DNA from: Burkholderiaceae bacterium
GTDB lineage: Bacteria > Pseudomonadota > Gammaproteobacteria > Burkholderiales > Burkholderiaceae_C
Length of the DNA: 47,956 nt
Reading direction: 5' to 3'
Assembly (NCBI GenBank): GCA_004323695.1
Contig: SCRU01000160.1
Span: 1 to 47,956, forward strand
Shown: in pieces, positions 1 through 8,600 of the stretch
Layout: every line of letters starts with the position of its first letter
How positions within the stretch are numbered: the first letter of the stretch is position 1
Made by a program: the position numbers and the translations under genes
Notes under the pieces: model-generated
What the model was told of the DNA's origin: nothing
Seen by the model: the letters and a program-made list of their open reading frames with translations, nothing else
Databases searched by the model: none

Positions 1-366
<366 letters not shown>

Positions 367-374
367 CCTGGCAC

Positions 375-1994
375 ATGCAGCACGACAAGATCCTGATTCT
401 CGACTTCGGCTCGCAGGTCACCCAGCTCATCGCACGCCGCGTGCGCGAAGCCAGCGTATACAGCGAAGTCCATCCCTGCGATGTCAGCAACGAATGGGTG
501 CGCGACTACGCCGCCGACGGCCGGCTCCGGGGCGTCATCCTCTCGGGCAGCCACGCGAGTCTGTGGGAGGACGAAAGCCTGCGCGCGCCGCAGGCCGTGT
601 TCGAACTCGGCGTGCCGGTCCTGGGCATCTGCTTTGGCATGTACGCGATCGCCCACGCGCTGGGTGGCAAGGTCGAGGGCGGGCACAAGCGCGAATTCGG
701 CCACGCCGAGATTCGGGCGCACGGTCACACCCGGTTGCTGGACGGCATCCAGGATCACGCGACGCCGCAGGGTCATGGCATGCTCAATGTCTGGATGAGC
801 CACGGCGACAACGTCACCGAAATGCCGCCCGGCTTCAAGCTCATGGCCAGCACGGAAAGCTGTCCGATCGCCGGCATGGCTGACGAAGAGCGCAGCTTCT
901 ACGCGGTTCAGTTCCACCCTGAAGTCACGCACACGCGCCAGGGCAAGGCGATCCTGAGCCGATTCGTGCTCGGCATTTGCGCCGCCACGCCCGACTGGCT
1001 GATGCGCGATCACGTCGATGAAGCCGTGGCCAGGATTCGCCAGCAGGTAGGCCACGAGGAAGTCATTCTGGGCTTGTCGGGCGGGGTCGATTCGTCCGTG
1101 GCCGCCGCGCTGATCCACCGCGCCATCGGGGATCAGCTCACCTGCGTGTTCGTCGATCATGGCCTGCTGCGCCTGAATGAGGGCGACCTGGTGATGGACA
1201 TGTTCGTGGGCAAGCTGCACGCCAGGGTGGTGCGCGTGGATGCGAGCGAGCGGTTTCTCGGCCGGCTGGCCGGGGTCGCGGACCCGGAGCAGAAGCGCAA
1301 GATCATCGGGCGCGAGTTTGTAGAGGTTTTCAAGGCGCAAGCCCAGTCCCTGAGGGCATCAGATGCTTCAAAAAAAGGAGCGACGTGGCTCGCGCAGGGC
1401 ACCATTTATCCCGATGTGATCGAGAGTGGTGGCGCCAAGAGCAAAAAGGCGGTCACGATCAAGAGCCACCACAACGTCGGGGGCTTGCCCGAGCAGCTGG
1501 GCCTCAAGCTGCTGGAGCCGCTGCGCGACCTGTTCAAGGACGAGGTTCGTGAACTCGGGCTGGCGCTCGGCCTGCCGCACGAGATGGTCTATCGCCATCC
1601 GTTCCCCGGGCCGGGCCTGGGCGTGCGCATCCTGGGCGAGGTCAAGAAGAACTACGCCGACCTGCTGCGCCGCGCCGATGCCATCTTCATCGAAGAGTTG
1701 CGCAACTTCAGGGACGCGTCCACCGGCAAAAGCTGGTACGAGCTGACCAGCCAGGCCTTCGCCGTATTCCTGCCGGTGAAAAGCGTGGGCGTGATGGGCG
1801 ACGGGCGCACCTACGACTACGTGGTGGCCCTGCGCGCCGTGCAGACCAGCGATTTCATGACCGCCGACTGGGCCGAGCTGCCATACGCGCTGCTCAAGAA
1901 GGTATCGAGTCGCATCATCAACGAGGTGCGCGGCATCAACCGGGTGACCTACGATGTCAGCAGCAAGCCGCCGGCGACGATCGAGTGGGAGTAG
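375..1994 (+). CDS. guaA: GMP synthase (glutamine-hydrolysing)
   Basis: 539-residue GMP synthase, converting XMP to GMP with glutamine and ATP. The N-terminal class I glutamine amidotransferase domain has the triad C86 (GICFGM), H181 and E183 (FHPEV). The ATP pyrophosphatase domain has the PP-loop [10 protein letters not shown], and the C-terminal dimerisation domain ends in IEWE. The ATG at 375 is preferred to the GTG at 363 because [14 protein letters not shown] is the usual beginning. Two oddities: the nucleophile is followed by GMYAIAHAL where most relatives have GMQ, and residues about 321-337 are a lysine/serine-rich insertion before [10 protein letters not shown] that looks repeat-derived. 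The last 19 bases of the gene are the attachment-site copy used by the adjacent island; the coding end is intact, as expected when an integrase targets a gene 3' end. Confidence 0.97.
   Translation: MQHDKILILDFGSQVTQLIARRVREASVYSEVHPCDVSNEWVRDYAADGRLRGVILSGSHASLWEDESLRAPQAVFELGVPVLGICFGMYAIAHALGGKVEGGHKREFGHAEIRAHGHTRLLDGIQDHATPQGHGMLNVWMSHGDNVTEMPPGFKLMASTESCPIAGMADEERSFYAVQFHPEVTHTRQGKAILSRFVLGICAATPDWLMRDHVDEAVARIRQQVGHEEVILGLSGGVDSSVAAALIHRAIGDQLTCVFVDHGLLRLNEGDLVMDMFVGKLHARVVRVDASERFLGRLAGVADPEQKRKIIGREFVEVFKAQAQSLRASDASKKGATWLAQGTIYPDVIESGGAKSKKAVTIKSHHNVGGLPEQLGLKLLEPLRDLFKDEVRELGLALGLPHEMVYRHPFPGPGLGVRILGEVKKNYADLLRRADAIFIEELRNFRDASTGKSWYELTSQAFAVFLPVKSVGVMGDGRTYDYVVALRAVQTSDFMTADWAELPYALLKKVSSRIINEVRGINRVTYDVSSKPPATIEWE
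1976..1994 (+). repeat. Left attachment site copy (attL core) inside guaA 3' end
   Basis: The 19 bases GACGATCGAGTGGGAGTAG end with the guaA stop codon. They recur at 12495-12513 as GATGATCGAGTGGGAATAG, differing at two positions. A direct repeat of a gene end placed next to a tyrosine integrase gene is the expected crossover product. Confidence 0.85.
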
Positions 1995-2015
1995 GGGTGG
2001 GTTGTTTTTCTATAT

Positions 2016-2084
2016 AAATCAATAACTTGAAAATATTCCCCAAAAATAGTTGATTAGAGCACGGCTGTTTTAAGTTATTGATTT
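2016..2084. repeat. Inverted repeat just inside the left island end
   Basis: Arms AAATCAATAACTTGAAAA (2016-2033) and TTTTAAGTTATTGATTT (2068-2084) are reverse complements apart from one missing base, separated by 34 bases. They lie 22 bases after the guaA stop. They could be integrase or accessory-factor binding sites, or form a weak AT-rich hairpin that helps end guaBA transcription. Confidence 0.6.
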
Positions 2085-2138
2085 TGAAGACCGTCGTGAG
2101 TGAGCTCCCGTTTTTTCAGCGCCATCAGGCGGAGAATT

Positions 2139-2157
2139 TGACGGTAAAACTGACGGG
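2139..2157. repeat. GACGGTA-type repeat, left end
   Basis: TGACGGTAAAACTGACGGG contains two GACGG units 12 bases apart. Nearly the same arrangement, TGACGGTAAAAGCGACGGT, occurs at 12418-12436 near the other end of the island. Direct repeats at both ends of an integrase element are candidates for arm-type integrase sites. Confidence 0.5.
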
Positions 2158-2203
2158 ACGCGTGAGCTCCTTCGACTAGGCCCGACTGTTGCCGACATGG
2201 CAA

Positions 2204-2220
2204 TACCGTCTGTGACGGTA
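2204..2220. promoter_or_regulatory. Perfect palindrome with GACGGTA arms upstream of integrase
   Basis: TACCGTC-TGT-GACGGTA, 7-bp arms and a 3-bp spacer, about 100 bases before the integrase start. The arm is the same word as in the repeats near both island ends, so one protein, the integrase or an accessory factor, may bind all of them. It could also be an operator controlling the integrase gene. Confidence 0.5.
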
Positions 2221-2322
2221 GTGGTTGATCTCAGAAGCACAGGTTTCATGCGGGTTCGCGGAGATATGTAGGCCTCGTGGTAGGTGACGGCAATCGGCCG
2301 TCTCTACTAGGAGACCTGTTAC

Positions 2323-3582
2323 ATGCTTACGCACCTTGCCTTACGGAACCTCAAACCACGCGCCGCCCTTTACAAAGTTGCAGACCGCGACGGCATGTAT
2401 GCGGCTATTTCTCCGTCAGGAGCTATTTCCTTTCGCTACGACTATCGCCTCAATGGCCGACGCGAGACGTTGACCATTGGCCGCTATGGTTTCGGTGGTA
2501 TCTCTCTCGCTGCTGCTCGGGAAAAGCTCCGGAATGCCAGGCGGTTGGTAGGTGAGGGCATCTCGCCAGCGCTACAGAAGCAGCGGGAGAAGGCTCGCGG
2601 GCCTGAGACCCAGACGTTCAGCGATCATGCGAATCGATGGCTTTATGGAGCCACGATGGCTGAGTCGACGCGGTCGATGCGTAAGAGCGTATTGGATCGC
2701 GACATCCTGCCGGCTTTCGAAAAACGCCTTTTGAGCGAGATACACGGAGAGGATCTACGTTCACTGTGTATGCGGGTAAAAGCGCGAGGTGCTCCAGCGA
2801 CCGCTGTTCAAATTCGCGACATCGTGAAGCAGATCTATGGCTACGCGAATACGCATGGGGAGAAGGTAGCAAACCCTGCTGATAGCGTGGGTGCGGCGTC
2901 CATTGCGACGTTCGTGCCGAAGGATCGCGCCTTGTCGCCGCTAGAAATTCGCCTGATATCCATTCAGTTGGAATCTGTGGCCACTTATCCGACGATCCGG
3001 CTGGCGCTACACATGATTCTGCTGACGATGGTGCGCAAGAGCGAGCTGATCCAAGCCACTTGGGATGAGGTCGATTTCGAGGCCGCGACCTGGACGATTC
3101 CGAAGCAGCGGATGAAGGGGCGCAAGCCCCATGTGGTCTATCTGTCGCGGCAAGCTCTCGATATCTTCGTAGCGCTCCTTACCTGTGCAGCCGGTTCCAA
3201 GTTCGTGCTGCCATCGCGCTATAACGCCGATCGCTGCATGTCAAATGCGACCTTGAACCGGGTTACGCAGCTTGTGGTGGAACGAGCCGAAAGCGCGGGC
3301 GTACCGCTCGAACCGTTCACCGTCCACGATCTGCGCCGCACCGGATCAACGCTGCTGAACGAAGTAGGCTTCAACCGCGACTGGATCGAGAAGTGCTTGG
3401 CGCACGAGGAGGGACGATCCTCGCGCTCGATATACAACAAGGCCGAGTACGCCGAACACAGGCGTCACATGCTGCAGGAGTGGGCCAACATGGTCGATGC
3501 TTGGATCGACGGGCAGACCTACGTGCCGAAGCTTATGCCGGAGAACAACGTGGTGGTACCGGTGCTGCGTGCGACCGTGTGA
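2323..3582 (+). CDS. Tyrosine-type site-specific integrase (P4-like)
   Basis: 419-residue tyrosine recombinase that would insert and excise the island at the guaA end. The N-terminal 90 or so residues match the DUF4102-type arm-binding domain of P4-like integrases (SFRYDYRLNGRRETLTIGRYG). A core-binding region follows, then the catalytic domain with R238 (MVRKSEL), H335 and R338 (HDLRRT), H361 (LAHEE) and the nucleophile Y371 (SIYNKAEY), all present. An AGGAG ribosome binding site at 2309-2313 supports the ATG at 2323. The gene starts 328 bases after guaA and points into the island. No recognisable excisionase gene follows. The family is certain and guaA as the target is inferred from the flanking repeats. 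The protein looks intact, so the island may still be mobile. Confidence 0.95.
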   Translation: MLTHLALRNLKPRAALYKVADRDGMYAAISPSGAISFRYDYRLNGRRETLTIGRYGFGGISLAAAREKLRNARRLVGEGISPALQKQREKARGPETQTFSDHANRWLYGATMAESTRSMRKSVLDRDILPAFEKRLLSEIHGEDLRSLCMRVKARGAPATAVQIRDIVKQIYGYANTHGEKVANPADSVGAASIATFVPKDRALSPLEIRLISIQLESVATYPTIRLALHMILLTMVRKSELIQATWDEVDFEAATWTIPKQRMKGRKPHVVYLSRQALDIFVALLTCAAGSKFVLPSRYNADRCMSNATLNRVTQLVVERAESAGVPLEPFTVHDLRRTGSTLLNEVGFNRDWIEKCLAHEEGRSSRSIYNKAEYAEHRRHMLQEWANMVDAWIDGQTYVPKLMPENNVVVPVLRATV

Positions 3583-3658
3583 GAGGGGGATGGCATGAAG
3601 ATCCCGGGGCGCGTGGTACTGGCGATGGAAGGCGAATGGTTTATGATTTCAATAATAG

Positions 3659-3675
3659 GATCACTTTAAGTGATC
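3659..3675. promoter_or_regulatory. Perfect palindrome upstream of the AbiEi-like gene (candidate operator)
   Basis: GATCACTT-T-AAGTGATC, 8-bp arms around a single base, 66 bases before the AbiEi-like start. AbiEi antitoxins of characterised AbiE systems bind inverted repeats in their own promoter and repress the operon, so this is the natural candidate operator. AT-rich sequence on its left (TTATGATTTCAATAAT) could hold the promoter. Confidence 0.55.
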
Positions 3676-3740
3676 TTATTCCTCATTTATCGAACCGCTG
3701 AGTCTTGGCAGGAGTTCGAGAAAGTTATATTTTGAGCACT

Positions 3741-4562
3741 ATGGGTGACCAAAATTCAGGAAAATTAAACCGCCTGCTAACTGAGCTAGGTGATACGCGC
3801 TTGGTGTCCAGTCGCTGGCTACGGGCGCACGGCTATTCCAATAGCCTCGTCGCGCGCTATGTGGGCAGCGGCTGGCTCGTGTCGCCGTCTCGTGGCGTGT
3901 ACATGCGGCAGGGCGGGCGCCTGCAGTGGAATGGGGTAGTGCGCAGCCTGCAGGCCGGGGAGGGAATGCCGCTCCATGTGGGGGGGCGCTTCGCGCTGAC
4001 CTTGCAGGGACACGAGCATTACCTGCGCTTGGGCGACGCAGGGACAATCACGCTCTACGGGCCGAAGCGGCCGCCAGGCTGGGTGAGCAAGCTACCGTTG
4101 CAGGAGCGTTTTGCGTTCCTGGGTAAGGGGCCATTCGATCTGCCCGCCGCGCCGTTCACGGCCGAGGTGTCCGAGTCCGCGCTGTCTGGGCAGGGGCTGG
4201 CGTGGCATCAGGTCGGCGCCGGCACCGATACGCTGGTGTGCTCGACCCCGGAGCGGGCCATGCTGGAGTTGTGCGACGGCGTGTCGGACGCGGCGCTGGT
4301 CTACGAGGCCGACGCGCTGATGCAGGCCATGACCACATTGCGCCCGCAGCGCGTCGGCCTGATGCTGCGCCACTGCCGCAGCATCAAGGCGAAGCGGCTG
4401 TTCCTGGCGCTTGCCGATCGCCATCGGCATGTGTGGCTGACACACGTGCCGCTCGAGGATGTCGATCTGGGCCGGGGCAAGCGAGCGCTGGTGCCTGGCG
4501 GTCGCCTGCATCCGACCTACCAGATCACCTTGCCAGGAGACCTCGATGAGCACCTGGCTTGA
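3741..4562 (+). CDS. AbiEi-family antitoxin / transcriptional regulator
   Basis: 273-residue protein of the AbiEi type (type IV toxin-antitoxin antitoxin). The N-terminal part looks like the winged-helix DNA-binding domain typical of the family (SSRWLRAHGYSNSLVARYV followed by SGWLVSPSRGVYM), and the rest like the C-terminal antitoxin domain, with SESALSGQGLAW and the STPERAMLELCDGV stretch usual in AbiEi_3 members. The ATG at 3741 fits the family beginning better than the TTG at 3705; its ribosome binding site is weak. The stop codon lies 17 bases inside the next gene, so antitoxin and toxin are translationally coupled, and a palindrome 66 bases upstream may be its operator. In characterised AbiE systems the antitoxin represses transcription and neutralises the toxin without forming a stable complex. 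Confidence 0.85.
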   Translation: MGDQNSGKLNRLLTELGDTRLVSSRWLRAHGYSNSLVARYVGSGWLVSPSRGVYMRQGGRLQWNGVVRSLQAGEGMPLHVGGRFALTLQGHEHYLRLGDAGTITLYGPKRPPGWVSKLPLQERFAFLGKGPFDLPAAPFTAEVSESALSGQGLAWHQVGAGTDTLVCSTPERAMLELCDGVSDAALVYEADALMQAMTTLRPQRVGLMLRHCRSIKAKRLFLALADRHRHVWLTHVPLEDVDLGRGKRALVPGGRLHPTYQITLPGDLDEHLA

Positions 4563-5496
4563 CCATTGGGATCGGCGCTACGTCGACCGGGTGCGGCTGC
4601 TGGTCGAGATCCTGCCGGTGCTCGCGCAGGAGCCACGTTTCGCGCTCAAGGGCGGCACGGCCATCAACCTGTTCGAACACGATCTGCCGCGTCTGTCCGT
4701 GGACATCGATTTGACTTGGCTGCCGGTGCACGACTATGCCGAGGATGCGAGGCTGATTGCTGAAGCCCTTGGGCGATTGGCCGATGTGCTGCGCGCGCGC
4801 CCGTTGCAACTGCAGGTGCAGACTTCGGCAGGCGAGGGCGCAGGAACGGTCACTCGGCTGGTGGCCAGCCGCGGCCGCGCGCGCGTGCAGATCGAGACGA
4901 CGCCGGTGATGCGCGGCATCGTGCATCCGGTGCGTCGCATGGTAGTGCGCCCCAAGGTAGAGGAGGCATTCGGCTTCGCCGAGGTGCAGGTGCTGGGCTT
5001 CGCCGACCTATATGCCGGCAAGCTCGCGGCGGCACTGTCGCGGCAGCATCCGCGCGATCTCTTTGATGTAGGTCTGCTGCTGCAGGACGAGCGGGCGGAC
5101 GAAACGCTCTGGCGCACCTTCCTCGTGTACCTGACCTGCAGCCCCAAACCAGCCTGGGAGATGTTGGCGCCCCGGATGCCAGCGGATTTCGAGGCCACCT
5201 TCGAGGCTCATTTTAAGGGCATGACGACCGAGCCCATTGAGGTCGGGGCCTTGCTGCAGAGTCGCGAGCGTTTGGTGTCGCGCGTGGCATCGTGGCTGGA
5301 TGAGCCGTCGTGCGCGTTCCTGCGGTCTGTGGAGAGCGAGCAGCCGGACTTTGGCCTGATCGGGCTTGCGCATGCGGCGGAGTTGCCGGGTGTGCGGCGC
5401 AAGCTGCACAACCTTGCGCAGCGCACGGCAGGCAAGCGCGGGGCGGATCGCCAGGCGCTTGAAGAAACGCTGGCGCGGATCGCTGGTACCAGATGA
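4546..5496 (+). CDS. AbiEii-family nucleotidyltransferase toxin
   Basis: 316-residue nucleotidyltransferase-like toxin of the AbiEii/AbiGii family. The signature is KGGTAINLF (G36, G37, T38) followed by RLSVDIDLTW with the metal-binding pair D53 and D55, the DNA polymerase beta-type core motif. The later GFADLYAGKLAAALSRQHPRDLFDV stretch is also typical. Family members transfer nucleotides to essential RNA such as tRNA and stop growth, some in response to phage; the exact target here is unknown. AGGAGA at 4535-4540 supports the ATG at 4546, which overlaps the antitoxin gene by 17 bases, so the upstream in-frame start near 4459 is unlikely. Key residues are present, so the toxin is probably active. 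Confidence 0.9.
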   Translation: MSTWLDHWDRRYVDRVRLLVEILPVLAQEPRFALKGGTAINLFEHDLPRLSVDIDLTWLPVHDYAEDARLIAEALGRLADVLRARPLQLQVQTSAGEGAGTVTRLVASRGRARVQIETTPVMRGIVHPVRRMVVRPKVEEAFGFAEVQVLGFADLYAGKLAAALSRQHPRDLFDVGLLLQDERADETLWRTFLVYLTCSPKPAWEMLAPRMPADFEATFEAHFKGMTTEPIEVGALLQSRERLVSRVASWLDEPSCAFLRSVESEQPDFGLIGLAHAAELPGVRRKLHNLAQRTAGKRGADRQALEETLARIAGTR

Positions 5497-5531
5497 CGAG
5501 TGAGATCGGCGCGATGGTTCATGATTTCACA

Positions 5532-5552
5532 TTGGCCTATGGGTTAGGCCAA
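5532..5552. promoter_or_regulatory. Perfect inverted repeat between the toxin gene and the giant gene
   Basis: TTGGCCTA and TAGGCCAA, 8-bp arms with a 5-base spacer, 36 bases after the toxin stop and 86 bases before the next start. It has no following T-run, so a terminator is less likely than an operator or mRNA hairpin. It may separate expression of the toxin pair from that of the STAND gene. Confidence 0.5.
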
Positions 5553-5637
5553 CGCATGGGTTGCACGATGATGCTCTGTGCCGACAGGCAGACAGTGCGT
5601 GCACCGTCGCCCCGGTGGGCTGGGAACGGAGCCGATC

Positions 5638-8600
5638 ATGAATGACAACGATACGGGCACAGTGCCGATAGAAATTGACAAAGTTCGAGCATCCAAGGCG
5701 GGCCATGCCTTTCATGAAGCTTGGGCCGCGCGTACCGCTCTTGAGCTCCTGCCGCCGTCGACCGACCTTACCGCGATCACGCTTGAGGGATTCGATGAAC
5801 AAGACGCGCAGAGCTTGGGAACCGGTGCGGTCGAGATTGCCGATCTCGTTCGGTACCACGGTGCCACCGATGTTGCCCGAGCGCATCGAGTCACGGTCGT
5901 TCAGTTCAAGTACTCGATCGCAAGTGCAGACACGGCCGTTCGAGCGGCGGACCTGGCATCCACGCTTGCCAAGTTTGCCGTGACCGATGCCGAGCTTCGG
6001 GCGACGCATGGCGACGATCATGTTCTCGCCGTGGTGCGCTATGAATTTGCGACGAACAGGCCCATCCACGAGAACCTTGGGAAGGCGATCACCGCGGTTA
6101 TCGCGGGCACGCAAGAAGCCGGTGATGTAGCCCGTCAAGCCGGCCAGATTGCAGAAGCGCTGAAAGACTATCCCCATCCCTTTTCTGATCTGCTGCGGCG
6201 ATTGGAATTGGTCGGCAGCAAGGGGAGCTTGACTGAGGCGGAGCGAGCGATTTCAACCATCCTCGCCGCATGGAGCGAACCAGGGGATCCGGATGCGGAG
6301 AAACGCCTACTCAAGTTGCGGAATCTCATCAGGATCAAGGCTGGTCCCGGTAGCGAGACGGACAAACGCGTTGATCGGGTAGCGGTTTTGGCTGAGCTGG
6401 AGGTGGAGCACGAGGACCGCCTGTATCCCACGCCGGACGCGTTCCCCGAGGTTGAGGTCGTCATTCAGCGCGACGCGCTTTACGACCTTGCAATGCTCGC
6501 CCGTGAAGCGGGTCTTCCTCTCATCGTCCACGCCGCAGGAGGCATGGGCAAGACTGTTTTGATGCAAGGCCTCGCGGATCGATTGCGAGCCGATGGACCC
6601 GTGGTGCTCTTCGATGGCTTCGGCGCAGGTCGCTGGCGGGATCCCGCCGACGGTCGGCACCTCCCGGAAAGGACACTTGTCCACCTTGCCAATCTCATGG
6701 CCGGGCAAGGCCTGTGCGACATTCTGTTGCCTCTGGCGGACGTCACGGGCTTGCTGAGGGCGTTCCGCCGGCGGCTCGCGCAATCGGTGGAAACGGCTCG
6801 GCGAACTCGCAGCGATGCCTGTGTTTCACTGGTGCTCGATGCGATCGACCATGCCGGGCTTGCTGCGAGGGAAACTGCGACATCATCGTTCGCACACCTG
6901 CTCATGCGCAGCCTCAGCGTCGATTCCATCGATGGCATTCGCATCGTCGCATCGTGCCGGACTGAACGGCTCGTGCTGGCGACCGGCGATGCCTCACACC
7001 GTCTTTTTACGGTGCCACTGTTCACTGACGCGGAAGTACGCTCCCTCATTGAACGACGCGTGCCGGATGCGTCGGCCGACGAGATCGCCGCTCTGCTGAC
7101 ACGGTCAGGTCGCAACCCACGCTGTCTCGACAACCTGATCACGACCGGACGGCCGTTTGATCCCGTGTCTTTCCCTGACACACCGGGAGAGCCACAAGAC
7201 CTGCTCGACCTGCTGCTTCGCAAACGTCTCAACGAAGCGCGTGAAACTGCACGTGCTCGCGGTGCCAACGATGCGGACATTGACCTCCTGCTCACAGGAA
7301 TCGCCTTGCTGGCGCCCCCAGTTCCCATTGAAGAGCTGGCTGCAGCTCACGGCTTGATCGCGGAGCAGGTTGAGAGCTTCGCGGCCGACCTTGCCCCTTT
7401 GCTTGAGCGAACGCCACACGGCCTGATGTTCCGAGATGAACCGACCGAGACCCTGATCCGATCGAGCTACGGCGCGAGCCAGGCGGGTCGAGATCGCGTA
7501 ATCGCCGCGCTCCAAGAACGCCAGCTCACTTCAAACTATGCAGCCCGGGCACTGCCCGCGTTGCTCACCTCGCTACGCGATGCCGATCAGCTCATCCAAC
7601 TGGCCTATGATCTGCGTGTTCCCCGAGGCGCTTCACAGGTAAGTGCACGCGACATCCGTCTATCGCGGATCACCGCCGCGATAGCACTGACGGGCGAGCT
7701 GAACCGGCGCGACGATCTTCTGCGCCTGCTGTTGGAGGCGTCGCTTGTTGCCGCGGGACATGAGCGATCCGACCGCTTCCTCTACGAGCATCCTGATCTC
7801 ACCGCAGTGGCGGGTGACCCCGAAGCCTTGCGGCGGCTTTCCGCGACCAATGTTGGCTGGCCTGGGGGGAAACACGCCGCGCTTGCACTTGCGAACGCCT
7901 TCGCAGGTGATCGAGACGAGGCCCGTCGCCACGCTCGACGATCAATCGATTGGCACAATTGGGCCGCGCATACCAAACGCAGTGCGCGCTTTAGCGAATC
8001 GAGCACCTCAAGGCAGTGGGATGATATTGGCTTCGCCTATGTCGAGATGCTGGCGGGCAACGACGTGCGCGTTGCGGAGTTCTTCGCCCGTCGAGACGAC
8101 GGTGTGGCCTTCGCCAAGTTTCGGGACTTGTTCGATCTTCTGGATCGACACCAGCATTCGGCGCATCCGCCCAAGACGCGCATCGCAACGAGGCTGTTGC
8201 GTTGCCGACTGCCTTCTCGGGCACTCTACGCCGCCGCGCTTCCATTCGTCGGCAGTGACTCATCCCGCGCCAGGAGACTTGTCGCGGCACTTGCTGCCGC
8301 CGCTTCTGCGAATGGAAAAAGCGAAGTCTTGGCGATGGCCAGCGTGCTGGCATCGGCGCTGGCGATAGAGCTCGGCATGGAAAGCGAGGCTGCAAGCATC
8401 CTCGCTGGAACTGCACTTACACCGCCTAGCGTCTATGACTATTCCAGTCAGTATCCGAGCGACCGTGCGATCCACGTGACCGTACTGGCCGCCGGTGTTC
8501 GAGCCGCCTTGAACCAGAAGCACGCCGCCTTGATCGACATAGCACCGGCTGAATTCATCGGATTGGTGCCTACAGGTGCTCGATCGCGGGGCGCAGCGAC

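Larger units (their letters stand above)
1995..2322. other. Intergenic region: attL flank and integrase leader
   Basis: 328 bases without a supported gene. The first 100 bases are AT-rich, unlike the chromosome. The region holds a long inverted repeat (2016-2084), a GACGGTAAAA-type repeat (2139-2157), a perfect short palindrome (2204-2220) and two copies of TGAGCTCC (2101-2108 and 2163-2170). It ends with an AGGAG ribosome binding site at 2309-2313 for the integrase. The layout fits integrase arm-binding sites combined with the integrase promoter, but no promoter boxes are clear. Confidence 0.5.

Noticed and set aside
2277-2555. 92-codon frame overlapping the integrase start
   Set aside because: It overlaps the well-supported integrase in another frame.
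5578-5637. Upstream GTG start for the giant gene
   Set aside because: The extra 20 residues are atypical, and the ATG at 5638 has a good ribosome binding site.
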